A stretch of 64,000 nt of DNA from RSA9 sp036381195 (GTDB taxonomy: Bacteria; Gemmatimonadota; Gemmatimonadetes; Longimicrobiales; RSA9). Location of the stretch: assembly GCA_036381195.1 (NCBI GenBank), contig DASVDH010000076.1:1-64000 (forward strand), given 5' to 3'. Below are positions 41,337 through 52,613 of the stretch, piece by piece. Made by a program: the position numbers and the translations under genes. The notes beneath the pieces were generated by a model. The model was not told where the DNA came from. It made no database searches and saw only the letters and a list, made by a program, of their open reading frames with translations. Position 1 is the first letter of the stretch, and the number at the start of each line of letters is the position of its first letter.

Positions 41337-41720
41337 TCACCCCCCGCCGTCTGGCGGCGGGGGCGGGGGCGGGGGCGGGGGCGGGTTCTCGTCCTCCAGC
41401 GTGAAGATCACCAGCTCGTCCTCTGCCGTCGCTTCCTGGGGCGCGGTCTCCACGATGATCCGCTTGACCACCCCCCTCGGATCCGAGACCGTGATCTCGA
41501 AATCCAGCTTCTGCTCCGGCGATGTGATCCGCGTGCGCACCCTCTCGCCCGGCGGCTGCTCACGCCGGCTGGGGTTGCGGAACAGCGTCTTGGTGGACTG
41601 TCGGCCGCTCTCCAGGGTCCGGGTCACCTTCACCGCCCTGAGCCAGTCCGGCTGGTAACTGATCCGATAATCGTAACCACGCTGGTCCAAGCCCCGATCT
41701 TCTCGATTGTGGCGTGCCAT
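41337..41720 (-). CDS. Unknown protein with poly-proline C-terminus, 127 aa
   Basis: ATG start. Polar N-terminal domain (DYRISYQPDWLRAVKVTRTLESGRQ split by TKTLFRNPSRRE), then KLDFEITVSDPRGVVKRIIVE and EDELVIFTLEDEN, ending in eleven prolines and DGGG. The prolines are encoded by four CCGCCC hexamers plus CCG CCG CCA, an unstable repeat. No family recognised. A TTGACA-type promoter lies ~75 bases upstream. Confidence 0.65.
   Translation of the reverse strand: MARHNREDRGLDQRGYDYRISYQPDWLRAVKVTRTLESGRQSTKTLFRNPSRREQPPGERVRTRITSPEQKLDFEITVSDPRGVVKRIIVETAPQEATAEDELVIFTLEDENPPPPPPPPPPPDGGG
41352..41386. repeat. GGGGGC hexamer repeat in coding sequence
   Basis: Four consecutive GGGGCG/GGGGGC units on the plus strand, encoding Pro-Pro pairs on the minus strand. 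Hexamer slippage would change the proline count by two without shifting the frame. Confidence 0.85.
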
Positions 41721-41770
41721 GCGGCCCTCCGCGGCGATCCCAGACCGTGCCTTTGCTTCGAATTTCGCTA

Positions 41771-41799
41771 AACTTTTTCCCCTGCCACGCGAATGTCAA
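41771..41799 (-). promoter_or_regulatory. Possible promoter of the poly-proline protein gene
   Basis: On the minus strand TTGACA (41799-41794), 17 bases, AAAGTT (41776-41771). The -35 is consensus and the -10 weak. It points toward the gene starting at 41720. Confidence 0.4.
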
Positions 41800-42101
41800 G
41801 CATTCTCGTGCAGGGGCCGCGTGCGCCCCGATTCGCGACTCTACCGGGGCACGCCGCCGGCCGGGCACGCCACGCGCCGATCCCGATTGGAAGGGCGGGC
41901 CGGCCCGGCCAGGCGGCCGCGTCGAGCCGGGGCCGGGGACCCGCGCCGAACCAACGCCCTTCCTCCCCCGCTTGCGAGTACGGATCTTGCGTCGCCGGCC
42001 ACAGGCACAGCGCCGAACCCGTTCACCCGACCCCGGGCCGCCAGGCGGTCCCGATCCAAGGCCCGGCACGCGGCGGCCGACCTCCTCGCGCCCCAACACT
42101 C

Positions 42102-42130
42102 TTGACCGGACGGGACCCGAGCGCTAAACT
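42102..42130 (+). promoter_or_regulatory. Sigma70-type promoter of rho
   Basis: TTGACC (42102-42107), 17-base spacer, TAAACT (42125-42130). Transcription would start near 42137, leaving a leader of about 160 bases before the rho GTG. Confidence 0.65.
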
Positions 42131-42295
42131 ATGGCGTATCATCCACCAACGAAAACCTTCCAGATCGCGGAGGCGCGGGCGCCTCACCGACCACACCCGG
42201 TCCATATTGTATCCCCACATGTCGCCGGCCGAACTCGCGCTGGACGGTTCCGCCCGCCCGCCTAGTCGATCCACACGTGCGTACGGAGTGAATTC

Positions 42296-43546
42296 GTGGA
42301 CATCGCTGAGCTGAAGAGCAAGTCGATCGCCGAACTGCACGAAATGGCGGAGGAGTTGAACATCTCCAACTACTCCGGTCTGCGCAAGCAGGACCTCATC
42401 TTCCGCATCGAGCAGAACCTACTCGACAGCGATGTGGTCCTGCGCGGCGAGGGCGTCCTCGAGATCCTGCCCGAGGGTTACGGCTTCCTCCGCTCCCAGG
42501 ACTGGAACTACCTGTACGGGCCGGACGACATCTACGTCAGCCCCTCGCAGATCAAGCGCTTCGATCTCCGGACCGGTGACACCGTCATGGGCCAGGTCCG
42601 GCCGCCCAAGGACGGGGAACGCTACCTTGCCCTCCTCAAGGTGGAATCGGTCAACGGGGACGATCCGGAGCGCGCCAAGCACCGCATCGCATTCGACAAC
42701 CTCAAGCCGCGGTACCCGGAGGAGCGCATCCGGCTCGAAGGCGCGTCGGGCGACCTGTCGATGCGCCTCATGGACCTGATCTCCCCCATCGGCAAGGGGC
42801 AGCGCGGCTTGATCGTCTCGCCACCCAAGGCGGGCAAGACGATCCTCATGCAGAAGATCGCCAACGCCATCCTCGAGAACCACCCCGAGGTCCACCTGAT
42901 CGTGCTGCTCATCGACGAGCGGCCCGAAGAGGTGACCGACATGGAAGAGCATGTCGACGCGGAGGTGATCTCGTCCACGTTCGACGAGCCCGCGGACCGG
43001 CACACCCAGGTCGCGGAGATGGTGATCGAGAAGGCGAAGCGGCTGGTCGAGCACGGCCGTGACGTGGTCATCCTGCTGGACTCGATCACGCGGCTCGCGC
43101 GCGCCTACAACGTCACCGTCCCGCACTCCGGCAAGATCCTGTCGGGCGGTGTCGATGCCCATGCGCTGCACAAGCCCAAGCGCTTCTTCGGCGCCGCGCG
43201 GAACATCGACGGCGGCGGCTCGCTCACCATCATTGCCACCGCATTGATCGAGACCGGCTCGCGGATGGACGAGGTGATCTTCGAGGAGTTCAAGGGCACC
43301 GGCAACATGGAGGTGGTCCTCGACCGCCACATCGCGGACAAGCGGATCTTCCCGGCCATCGACATCAACCGGTCCGGGACGCGCAAGGAGGACCTGCTGC
43401 TGGACGAGACCGAGCTGAACCGGGTCTACCTGCTGCGCAACTTCCTGTCGGACATGCCGCCCGCGGAGGCGCTCGAGTTCCTGCTCGACCGGATGCGCCG
43501 CACCAAGACCAACAAGGAGTTCCTGGACAGCATGGCGCGCGGCTAA
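42296..43546 (+). CDS. rho: Transcription termination factor Rho
   Basis: 416 aa, GTG start. A hexameric RNA helicase ending transcription at C-rich sites. N-terminal Rho_N (ELKSKSIAELHEMAEELNI), RNA-binding cold-shock-like domain with GYGFLRS, Walker A SPPKAGKTILMQKIA, Walker B VVILLDSITRLARAYN, Q-loop SGGVDAHALHKPKRFFGAARN and R-loop GTGNMEVVLDR. It lacks the large N-terminal insertion seen in many actinobacterial Rho proteins. Confidence 0.98.
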   Translation: MDIAELKSKSIAELHEMAEELNISNYSGLRKQDLIFRIEQNLLDSDVVLRGEGVLEILPEGYGFLRSQDWNYLYGPDDIYVSPSQIKRFDLRTGDTVMGQVRPPKDGERYLALLKVESVNGDDPERAKHRIAFDNLKPRYPEERIRLEGASGDLSMRLMDLISPIGKGQRGLIVSPPKAGKTILMQKIANAILENHPEVHLIVLLIDERPEEVTDMEEHVDAEVISSTFDEPADRHTQVAEMVIEKAKRLVEHGRDVVILLDSITRLARAYNVTVPHSGKILSGGVDAHALHKPKRFFGAARNIDGGGSLTIIATALIETGSRMDEVIFEEFKGTGNMEVVLDRHIADKRIFPAIDINRSGTRKEDLLLDETELNRVYLLRNFLSDMPPAEALEFLLDRMRRTKTNKEFLDSMARG

Positions 43547-43986
43547 TCCGGCTCCACCCTTCCCAGCACCAGCAGATCGTAGGTGGCGCGCTGCGGAGCG
43601 GAGAGCTCCCGTGGCATGCCCAGCACGAACGCCGCCCGGCGTGGATCGTCGGGCAGGTGCAGGAGGAGCTGCTCCCGCGGACTGCCGCCGCGGTATGGCC
43701 GGGCCCGCCCGCCGGGGTCCACCTCGACCAGTCTGCCGGGACCGCCGAGTTCCGCCAGGAGGCGCCCGTACTCCAGCCATTCGGCGATGGGGTCGCTCCG
43801 CTCGTCCGCGACCCGGGGCAGCAGCACCTCCTCGTAGTAGCGCACCGACTCGGCGAGCGCGGCCGGGTCCCGCGCGCGGAGCTCGCGCAGCCGCGCGCGG
43901 TAGGCCGCGCGCGGGTCCTCGACCCCCGCTTCCGCCAGCGCCCGCTCCAGCCGTGCCGCCGCTCGCTCCCGGAGATCCTCGCTCAT
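43543..43986 (-). CDS. Unknown soluble protein, 147 aa
   Basis: Starts MSEDLRERAAARLERAL. Charged, mostly helical N-terminal half (YRARLRELRARDPAALAESVRYYEEVLLP), then IAEWLEYGRLLAELG, a short sheet region (RLVEVDPGGRARPY) and a C-terminal ATYDLLVLGRVEPD. No signal peptide. Convergent with rho, overlapping its stop by four bases. No family recognised. Confidence 0.65.
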   Translation of the reverse strand: MSEDLRERAAARLERALAEAGVEDPRAAYRARLRELRARDPAALAESVRYYEEVLLPRVADERSDPIAEWLEYGRLLAELGGPGRLVEVDPGGRARPYRGGSPREQLLLHLPDDPRRAAFVLGMPRELSAPQRATYDLLVLGRVEPD

Positions 43987-44144
43987 GGCGCGCCACGATG
44001 GCCCTGCCGCGCCCGGCCGTCAACCGCCCGCGCCGGCGGGGCCATCGCCGCCGGCGGGGTCCGCGGGGCGGCCTCGGCCGCGGCTTCCCCAAGGACAGGC
44101 CGTATGCTATCTTGCCCGATCACGTCCCACACTGGAAGGTTGCC

Positions 44145-44696
44145 ATGCCGCTGTCGCCTCACCTTCGCGAGGATCCGGCCCCGGGCACGCCCGAGGATGT
44201 GCTGGAGCTGACCTGGGAGGTGTTCGGCGAGCTGTGCCGGGCCCTGGCCGTCAAGGTCGCCAACAGCGGTTACATGCCGGACCTCGTCGTCGGCATCGCC
44301 AAGGCCGGGGTCATTCCGGGAGCCGTGATCGCCTCCATCCTGGACTGCGACTTCTCGTCCATGAAGATCAGCCGCCACGCGGGCGGCGACCGCGTGCGTG
44401 CCCAGCCGAAGGTCCTCTCCGCCGCGCCGCGGGAAGCGGCGGGCCGTCGCGTCCTGATCGTGGACGAGATCTGCACCACCGGCGAGACGTTGCGCCTCGC
44501 GCTCACCGGCATCCGGAATCTCAAGCCTGCCGACGTCAAGACCGCGACCAGCTTCGTCAAGCTGGGCGGCTACAAGCCCGACTTCTTCGCGATCGAGACG
44601 GATGCCCTGGTGATCTTCCCCTGGGACCGGCAGATCGTGGGCGAGGCGGGCGAGCTGATCGTCAATCCCACCTATGAGGGGCTGATCTCTGAGTGA
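44145..44696 (+). CDS. Phosphoribosyltransferase, type I fold
   Basis: 183 aa from ATG at 44145. The PRPP-binding loop RRVLIVDEICTTGETL is clear, and DLVVGIAKAGVIPGAVIA precedes it. The arrangement resembles hypoxanthine/xanthine phosphoribosyltransferases and their ComF-like or regulatory relatives. KPDFFAIETDALVIFPWDRQ near the end is the usual C-terminal nucleobase-side segment (here FPWDR). Purine salvage is the best guess; base specificity cannot be read. Confidence 0.85.
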   Translation: MPLSPHLREDPAPGTPEDVLELTWEVFGELCRALAVKVANSGYMPDLVVGIAKAGVIPGAVIASILDCDFSSMKISRHAGGDRVRAQPKVLSAAPREAAGRRVLIVDEICTTGETLRLALTGIRNLKPADVKTATSFVKLGGYKPDFFAIETDALVIFPWDRQIVGEAGELIVNPTYEGLISE

Positions 44697-44699
44697 CCC

Positions 44700-44998
44700 G
44701 CACGTAAGCGTGCACGAGTACGTGTACGTGTACGTGTACGTTTACGTTTACGAGTACGTGTAGGAGTGCGGGTAGGAGTACGAGTTAGACGTTCCGCCCG
44801 ACACACGAAAGCGCGGCCGTCGGTGCGTCGCTCGCGCCCGACGGCCGCGCCGGATCGGCGGGGGCTTCACGCCCCGCTGCGTTCTGCCGACCGCGCGTAC
44901 GAGTACGCCGACACGCTCCGTCCTCGTACTCGCATTCGCAATCGTACTCGTACTCGGACTCGTACTCGTAAACGTGCTCGTGCTCGTAAACGTCCTCG
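44700..44998. repeat. Inverted hexamer-repeat element (copy 2), between convergent PRTase and gyrB genes
   Basis: Left arm (44713-44787): units ACGAGT, ACGTGT three times, ACGTTT twice, ACGAGT, ACGTGT and degenerate AGGAGT/GCGGGT types. Right arm (~44923-44998): CGTACT, CGCATT, CGCAAT, CGTACT twice, CGGACT, CGTACT, CGTAAA, CGTGCT twice, CGTAAA, CGTCCT, running up to the gyrB stop codon. Arms are inverted relative to each other. The ~110 bases between contain another inverted repeat (CGGCCGTCGG/CCGACGGCCG). Same design as the element at 20321-20455. Confidence 0.88.
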
Positions 44999-46945
<1,947 letters not shown>

Positions 46946-47059
46946 ATCGCCTTCGCTAGAGAGTGGCGGGAACGCAACTCTGGATGGTACCCCGAAACCG
47001 ACCGTCGGTTGCCCCGGCGGCCGCCCCATAACTCGTTCGCCGGCGCGGCTTTGCCAGCA

Positions 47060-47368
47060 TCACCGCTCGGCCATGACGAAGCGGATCCGCGCCAGCCGCC
47101 CCCGCCGCCGGCCGGCGTTCAGCCGCTTCAGGATCTCGCCTTCCATGAGCTTCAGCTCCATGAGCCACGCGCTGGACCGGACGGCCACCACCAGCGCCCC
47201 CCTGGAGACCCGCAGGGGCGTCGTCACCGCGGCGATGGCGGGCCCGACCACCTCGGGCCATGACGGGACCGCGCCGGCCTCCTCCACCTTCTCGGCGAGC
47301 CCGGCCCGCTCCAGGTAGCTGGCCAGGACCTGGCCCACCGGTGCGGGCCCGCGCTCTTCCCGGCTCAC
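47060..47368 (-). CDS. DciA-like (DUF721) protein
   Basis: 102 aa. DUF721/DciA proteins load the replicative helicase in bacteria without DnaC/DnaI. The pattern WPEVVGPAIAAVTTPLRVSRGALVVAVRSSAWLMEL followed by ILKRLN and IRFVM is characteristic. Located between recF (four-base overlap) and gyrB, the classical DciA position. Confidence 0.88.
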   Translation of the reverse strand: MSREERGPAPVGQVLASYLERAGLAEKVEEAGAVPSWPEVVGPAIAAVTTPLRVSRGALVVAVRSSAWLMELKLMEGEILKRLNAGRRRGRLARIRFVMAER

Positions 47369-48510
47369 GCGTGGATCCTCCCGGCCTCGATGCGCCAGTG
47401 CGGCAGGCGGCCGCCGCGCGGCTCGAGGTCCGTGGCCTTGGGCGCCGTCAGGATGACCTGCCCCCGCTCCTCCGCCTCCAGCAGCTCGAGAAGCCGGTAC
47501 CCGCGCCCCGGGTCCAGCTCCGCGAACACGTCGTCCAGGAGCACGAGCGGCTCCCTTCCCCGGCCGGCCCGCACCGTGTCCGCCTCGATCATGCGCAGCG
47601 CAATGGCCGCCGTCCGGCGCTGCCCGCCCGAGCCGAACTCCCGCAGATCGACCGAACTCTCGGCGTCAACGAACTCGAGGTCGTCGCGGTGCGGCCCGGC
47701 CAGCGTCATGCCGCGCTCGCGCTCGCGCTCCGCGCCGTGGGCGAGTTCCGCGAGGAACGCGGCCTCCACCTCCTCCGGGCTGCACGACTCCGGCGGCCGG
47801 GCCAGGCCGAGCCCCGGCCGGTACCGCAGGCACGCACCCGCTCCCCCGCTCATGGCGGCGCAGCGGCGCCGGAACGCATCGGCGTGCGCGCGCACCCACT
47901 GCGCGCGCGCCACGATGATCTGCGCGCCTGCGGCCGCCAGCGCCTCGTCCCACGGCTCGAGCAGCGCCCGGCCCGCGCGGCTACGCAGCATCGCATTGCG
48001 CTGCCGGAGGACCTGGCGATAACGCTGCAGCCAGCGGAGGTAGCCCGGCTGGTTCAGCGAGAGGACGATGTCCAGGAAGCGCCGCCGCTCGCTCGGCGCG
48101 CCCGCGACCAGCGAGAGGTCCGAAGGCGAGAACACGACCACGCCCGCAAGCCCCACCGCGTCGCCCAACCGCTCGGGCTCGGCGCCCCCGACCGTCACTC
48201 GCTTGCGCCGTGTCCGGCGTTCGAACGCCGCCGTGATCTCCTGCTCCTGACCCGTCGCCTCGTCGCGGAACCGGCCGCGGATGTGGAACGCATCCGCGCC
48301 GAAGCGGACCAGCCGCTCGTCCGGCGCTCCGCGGAAGGACCGGAAAGTCTCGAGGTAGTAGATCGCCTCGAGCAGGTTTGTCTTCCCCGCGCCGTTGTCC
48401 CCGATGATCGCGGCGCCGACGGCCGGGAACGCGAGGTCGAGCTCCGCGAAGTTGCGGAAATCCCGGAGGCGCAGCTCGACACAGATCAGCGCGAAGATCG
48501 GGGCACTCAT
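47365..48510 (-). CDS. recF: DNA replication and repair protein RecF
   Basis: 381 aa from ATG at 48510. SMC-like ATPase that helps RecO/RecR load RecA at gaps. LRLRDFRNFAELDLAF, Walker A GDNGAGKTNLLEAI, signature GSGGQRRTAAIALRM, Walker B LVLLDDVFAELD. A gap-repair gene usually found with dnaA-dnaN and gyrB; here dciA and gyrB follow, but dnaA and dnaN are not upstream, where an enoyl-CoA hydratase gene is found. Confidence 0.95.
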   Translation of the reverse strand: MSAPIFALICVELRLRDFRNFAELDLAFPAVGAAIIGDNGAGKTNLLEAIYYLETFRSFRGAPDERLVRFGADAFHIRGRFRDEATGQEQEITAAFERRTRRKRVTVGGAEPERLGDAVGLAGVVVFSPSDLSLVAGAPSERRRFLDIVLSLNQPGYLRWLQRYRQVLRQRNAMLRSRAGRALLEPWDEALAAAGAQIIVARAQWVRAHADAFRRRCAAMSGGAGACLRYRPGLGLARPPESCSPEEVEAAFLAELAHGAERERERGMTLAGPHRDDLEFVDAESSVDLREFGSGGQRRTAAIALRMIEADTVRAGRGREPLVLLDDVFAELDPGRGYRLLELLEAEERGQVILTAPKATDLEPRGGRLPHWRIEAGRIHA

Positions 48511-48634
48511 GGAGCGCGGAATATACTCCCGCGCGCACCCTCGGGCAAAGCCGCGCGGCCCCGGCCGGCCCGGGCGGTCCGCCCGGCCGCGGCCGCGCCC
48601 GGCCGCGCCTCGGAGGGGCGGTGGACGCCCCGGG

Positions 48635-49429
48635 CTACCGCCCCTGGAACCGCGCCGGCCGCTTCTCCAGGAAGGCCTGCATCCCCTCCCGCATGTCCGC
48701 CGTGGCGGCCAGCAGCCCGAACAGGTGCGCCTCGAAGGACAGCGCGTCCTCCATGGCCGTGTCGTAGCCGTGGTCCACCGCCTCCAGCGCCAGCCCCACC
48801 GCCACGGGGCCGTTGGCGAGGATGCGCCTGACCAGCTCCTCCGCCGCGGAGCGGACCTCGGCCTGGGGCACCACGCGGTTGACCAGTCCGATGCGGTACG
48901 CCTCCGCCGCATCGATCATCTCGCCGGTCAGGATCAGCTCGAGGGCGCGGCCCCGCCCCACGAGCCGCGGCAGGCGGACCGTGCCGCCGTAGCCCGGGAT
49001 GATCCCCAGCTTCACCTCCGGGAGGCCGAAGCGGGCGCCCTCGGCGGCGATCCGGATGTGGCACGCGAGCGCGAGCTCGAGCCCGCCACCCAGCGCGTAG
49101 CCGTTCACCGCGGCGACGACCGGCTTGGGCAGCCGCTCGATGAACCGGAACGTCTCCTGTCCCCGCCTGGACACCCGCACGCCGCTGAGCGGGTCCATCT
49201 GAGCCAGCTCGGCGATGTCGGCGCCGGCGACGAACGCCTTCTCGCCCGCGCCGGTCACGACGACGCCGCGCACTTCGTCGTCGCGGGCGAGCGATCGGAA
49301 CGCACGGTCGAGCTCCGCGACGGTCTCCGCGTTCAGTGCGTTCAGCTTTTCGGGGCGATTCACCACCAGGGTCGCCACGCCATCCCGCCGCTCGATCTCG
49401 AGGAAGCGGTACGCCTCGTTCTCTGTCAT
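48635..49429 (-). CDS. Enoyl-CoA hydratase
   Basis: 264 aa from ATG at 49429. Crotonase fold; oxyanion hole residues lie in AFVAGADIAEL and NGYALGGGLELALACHIRIA; the two catalytic glutamates are in GGGLELA and FGLPEVKLGIIPGYGGT, as in true hydratases. It hydrates trans-2-enoyl-CoA in fatty-acid or amino-acid oxidation. A 3-hydroxyacyl-CoA dehydrogenase gene, the next enzyme in the series, is at 63059-63946 but far away. Confidence 0.92.
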   Translation of the reverse strand: MTENEAYRFLEIERRDGVATLVVNRPEKLNALNAETVAELDRAFRSLARDDEVRGVVVTGAGEKAFVAGADIAELAQMDPLSGVRVSRRGQETFRFIERLPKPVVAAVNGYALGGGLELALACHIRIAAEGARFGLPEVKLGIIPGYGGTVRLPRLVGRGRALELILTGEMIDAAEAYRIGLVNRVVPQAEVRSAAEELVRRILANGPVAVGLALEAVDHGYDTAMEDALSFEAHLFGLLAATADMREGMQAFLEKRPARFQGR

Positions 49430-49780
49430 GTCGCGCAGCCGTGGTTGGGTCGCGGATGATCGGTTTCGCGCCGCGAAAGATAGGCGCCGGCCGCCGCCGG
49501 GCAACGCCGTTCCGAGGAGCGTCCCTACGGTGGAAGCCGTCGCGCTTCGAGGTGACGAGCCCTGGCCGCCGGGCAAGGCGGTTCCGGGGGCCTCCGCGGA
49601 CGCGCCGGCCGCGCGCCGGGCAACGCGGTGGCGGCCGGAAGCGCCACGGCCCACCCTGCCCGCACGCTTCGGTCCGCGGACGCGGCGGCTTCGCGCCCGG
49701 CGGGCGGCCTCGCCGCCGACTGGCCGCCGCACGACCGGCCGCCGGCGCCACGCCCGATCAGCGGCGGCGCCACGAGGGAT
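49430..49780. other. Gene-free GC-rich region with short degenerate repeats
   Basis: 351 bases with no convincing gene. The motif GCCGGGCAAsGCsGTTCCG occurs near 49497 and 49568 and a shorter form near 49615. Otherwise nothing noted. Confidence 0.5.
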
Positions 49781-52477
49781 TCAATCGGCGGCGGCGCCCC
49801 GCACGATGCCTTCGACCACGCGGTCCGGGTCGAAGTAGCGCTGCGCCAGGTCGCGGATGGCATCCGCCGTCACCGCGTGGATGGCGGACTCGAACTCGCG
49901 GAGCTCGGCGAGCCCGCGCCCCAGCAGCAGCGCGTCGGCGAGGTCGCCGAGTTGTGCCGCGTTGGTCTGGCCGCGGATCTGCCACGCGCCGACCGTGTAG
50001 CGCTTCGAGCGTTCGAGCTCCTCCGCCGTGACCCGCTCCTCGCGCAGGCGGGCGAACTCCTCCAGCAGGCCCTGCCGCGCTTCTTCCTCACACTCCGGCG
50101 CGGTCGCGATGTAGCCCACGAACGCGCCGGCCAGCGGCCGCGTGATGGGGTAGGCCGCCACGGTGTAGGCGAGCGAGCGCCGGCTGCGCAGCTCCTCGAA
50201 GAACCGGGCACCCAGGCCACTGAGCACGTTGGAGAGCACCTCCGCGGCGTGCCTGTCCGGGTGGTTCCGGTCCGGCCCCGGGAACCCCAGGGCGAGCGCC
50301 GTCTGCGCCTTCGCCCTCGCCTCTGTCCGCTTGCGCGGGCCTGCCGGCCAGACCGCCCGCGGCGGCTCCTCCTGCGGCCGCATGGCCGGCAGCCCGGCGA
50401 GCTCCGCGGCGATCGCGGCCGCCGCCTCATCGGGTTCCACGCCCCCCACCGCGAGCACCCAGGGCGCGCCCTCCAGGACCTCGCGGGCATGCCACGCCCG
50501 CAGCTCCTCCGCGGTCACGGCGCGCAGCGCGGCGTCCGTCGCCGCGAGAGAGAACCCGTAGGGATGCCCCGGGAACGCGCCCTCGAGGAAGAGCCGCAGC
50601 GGGTACCGGTACATGTCATCGCGCACCTGCTCGAGATCCGCGAGCGCCACCTTCCGCTCCCGTTCGACCTCGTCTTCCGGAAAGGCCGGGTGCAGCGCGG
50701 CGTCGAGCAGCAGATCGAGCCCGCGCGCGAAGCGGTGCGCCGGGATCGTCAGCGTCCAGGCCAGGACGTCGGCCGACACGGCCGGCACGATCACTCCGCC
50801 CAGCGCCTCCGTTTCCTCCGCGAGCCGGGCCGCGGTCCGCCGCTCCGTGCCCCGGATGGACGCGCGGGCCATGAAGGCCGTGATACCGGCGCGCTCCGCC
50901 GCCTCGCGGTTCGCCCCGCCGCGCCGGAACAGCCCCAGCGCAACCAGGGGAGAGGAGGCCCGCGGCTTGATCGCGATGCGCACACCGTTGGCGAGGTGAT
51001 AGAAATGGACGCCGTCCTCCACGTCGTCCGGCTCCAACCGCGCCGGGCGATGCGCCTGCCGGCTGGACGGCCCGTCCCCTCCTCTGCGCCCGGCCTCCGC
51101 CCCGTCCGCCTCGCCGCCCGGCTCCGGGCCGTCCCTCGCGCTGTCCGCCGCGCTGTCCGCCGCGCTCTCCGCCGCGCCGAGCAACGCCGGCAGCCCGGCC
51201 GCGCTCCAGCCCAGCGCGGGGGCCGTCGCGGGCCGGTAGACCAGCACGCTCGCGCGGTCCAGCGAGAGCCAGTCGCGGGCCACGCGCCGCACATCCTCAC
51301 GTGTGACCGCGAGGAGCCGGTCGAGGTAGGCGGCGGCAAGGCGCCAGTCGCCGAGCGCCTGCCACTCCGCGAGCACGTTCGCCTGCCCCTCCATCGTCTC
51401 CAGCCGCCGTAGGAAGCGCGCTTCCAGCAGACTCTTCGCGCGCTCGAGCTCCGGCTCGCCGATGCCTGCGGAACGAACGCCGTCCACCACGGCCCAGATC
51501 GCCGCCAGCGCCCGCGGCACGTCCGCGGGCTCAGCTCCCGCGCTCACGCAGAAGACCCCGATGTCCACCGGGGTGTAGTTGCCGGCGGTGATGCTCGTCG
51601 CCAGGCCCGTCTGGCGCACGCGCCGGTAGAGCCGCGAGGCGCGCCCCTGGCCGAGCACGGTCGCGAGCAGGTCGAGGGCCGGCGTCTCGGCGGCCAGCGG
51701 TCCGGGTGTGCGCCAGCCCCAGGCCAGCCGGCTCTCGATGATGTCCCCCTCCATCTCCCGGAAGCGCAGGCCGATCCGCTCCGGCTCCTCCGGCGCGGGC
51801 TCGTGCACGGGCTCGCCCGGCGGCATGTCGCCGTAGAACCGCTCCACGAGCGCGAGCGTCCTGGCAGGGTCCACGTCCCCGGCCACGACGAGCACGATGT
51901 TCGAGGGGCGATACAGGTTGCGGTAGTACTCCCAGACGTCTGCACGCGTGAGGCGGCGCAGTCCTTCCTCCGTCCCGATCCGCCAGCGCCGCATGCGGTG
52001 CACATCGAACATCAGCTCGTACAGCGACTCGACCGCGACGGCTCCCGGATCGTCCAGCTTGCGCCGCGCCTCCTGGATGATGACCAGCAGCTCGCGCCGC
52101 AGCTCCTCCTCGTCGATCTGGGAGTTGCGCAACGCATCGGACTGCACGTCCAGCCCGAGCTCGAGCGCGGAGGATGGCAGGACCGTGTAGTACGACGTGT
52201 GGTCGTAGATCGTCCCCGCGTTCAGGTAGCCGCCGGCCGCCCTCGTCTCGCGCGCGATGTCGCCCGCGCGCCGCTGCTCCGTCCCCTTGAAATACATGTG
52301 CTCCAGCACGTGGCTGATCCCGACCAGGCGGTCCGGTTCGTTGAAGTACCCTGCCTTGACGTGCGTCACGATGGCCACGACCGGCGCCGAGTGATCCTCG
52401 CGAATCAGCACGGTCAGCCCGTTGCTCAGCCGGTGCTCGAACGTCGGCACGCGCAGAAATGCTGCGGATCCCTTCAC
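49781..52477 (-). CDS. Fused M16 zinc peptidase (two M16 halves)
   Basis: 898 aa from GTG at 52477 with GAGGGA upstream; a GTG ten codons earlier is possible. The N-terminal half has the inverted zinc motif HxxEH (His56, Glu59, His60 in ISHVLEHMYFKG) and Glu136 in LLVIIQEARRKL. A low-complexity linker (ADSAADSARD, residues ~440-500) leads to a second M16 half (VHFYHLANGVRIAIKPR) that lacks HxxEH and so is the inactive structural partner. No clear signal peptide. Likely a periplasmic or cytoplasmic oligopeptidase of the PqqL/insulinase type. Confidence 0.92.
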   Translation of the reverse strand: MKGSAAFLRVPTFEHRLSNGLTVLIREDHSAPVVAIVTHVKAGYFNEPDRLVGISHVLEHMYFKGTEQRRAGDIARETRAAGGYLNAGTIYDHTSYYTVLPSSALELGLDVQSDALRNSQIDEEELRRELLVIIQEARRKLDDPGAVAVESLYELMFDVHRMRRWRIGTEEGLRRLTRADVWEYYRNLYRPSNIVLVVAGDVDPARTLALVERFYGDMPPGEPVHEPAPEEPERIGLRFREMEGDIIESRLAWGWRTPGPLAAETPALDLLATVLGQGRASRLYRRVRQTGLATSITAGNYTPVDIGVFCVSAGAEPADVPRALAAIWAVVDGVRSAGIGEPELERAKSLLEARFLRRLETMEGQANVLAEWQALGDWRLAAAYLDRLLAVTREDVRRVARDWLSLDRASVLVYRPATAPALGWSAAGLPALLGAAESAADSAADSARDGPEPGGEADGAEAGRRGGDGPSSRQAHRPARLEPDDVEDGVHFYHLANGVRIAIKPRASSPLVALGLFRRGGANREAAERAGITAFMARASIRGTERRTAARLAEETEALGGVIVPAVSADVLAWTLTIPAHRFARGLDLLLDAALHPAFPEDEVERERKVALADLEQVRDDMYRYPLRLFLEGAFPGHPYGFSLAATDAALRAVTAEELRAWHAREVLEGAPWVLAVGGVEPDEAAAAIAAELAGLPAMRPQEEPPRAVWPAGPRKRTEARAKAQTALALGFPGPDRNHPDRHAAEVLSNVLSGLGARFFEELRSRRSLAYTVAAYPITRPLAGAFVGYIATAPECEEEARQGLLEEFARLREERVTAEELERSKRYTVGAWQIRGQTNAAQLGDLADALLLGRGLAELREFESAIHAVTADAIRDLAQRYFDPDRVVEGIVRGAAAD

Positions 52478-52613
52478 ACGTCCCTCTTTTCTCACGACGA
52501 CGGGCACGGAGCGGCGCCGAACCTAGGAGCCGGCCCCGCGGTCGGCAACCCGCCGGGACGGAACGGAACACGAGTTGCCGGTCTACGCCTGACGGGCCGG
52601 CGGGAGGAGTGCG

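Larger units (their letters stand above)
41721..42295. other. Divergent intergenic region upstream of rho
   Basis: 575 bases. It contains the minus-strand promoter candidate near 41771-41799 and the strong plus-strand promoter at 42102-42130. The ~160-base rho leader downstream of the latter includes an AT-richer part (42130-42160). Rho genes are commonly autoregulated through their leaders, but no terminator or uORF is evident here. Confidence 0.5.
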
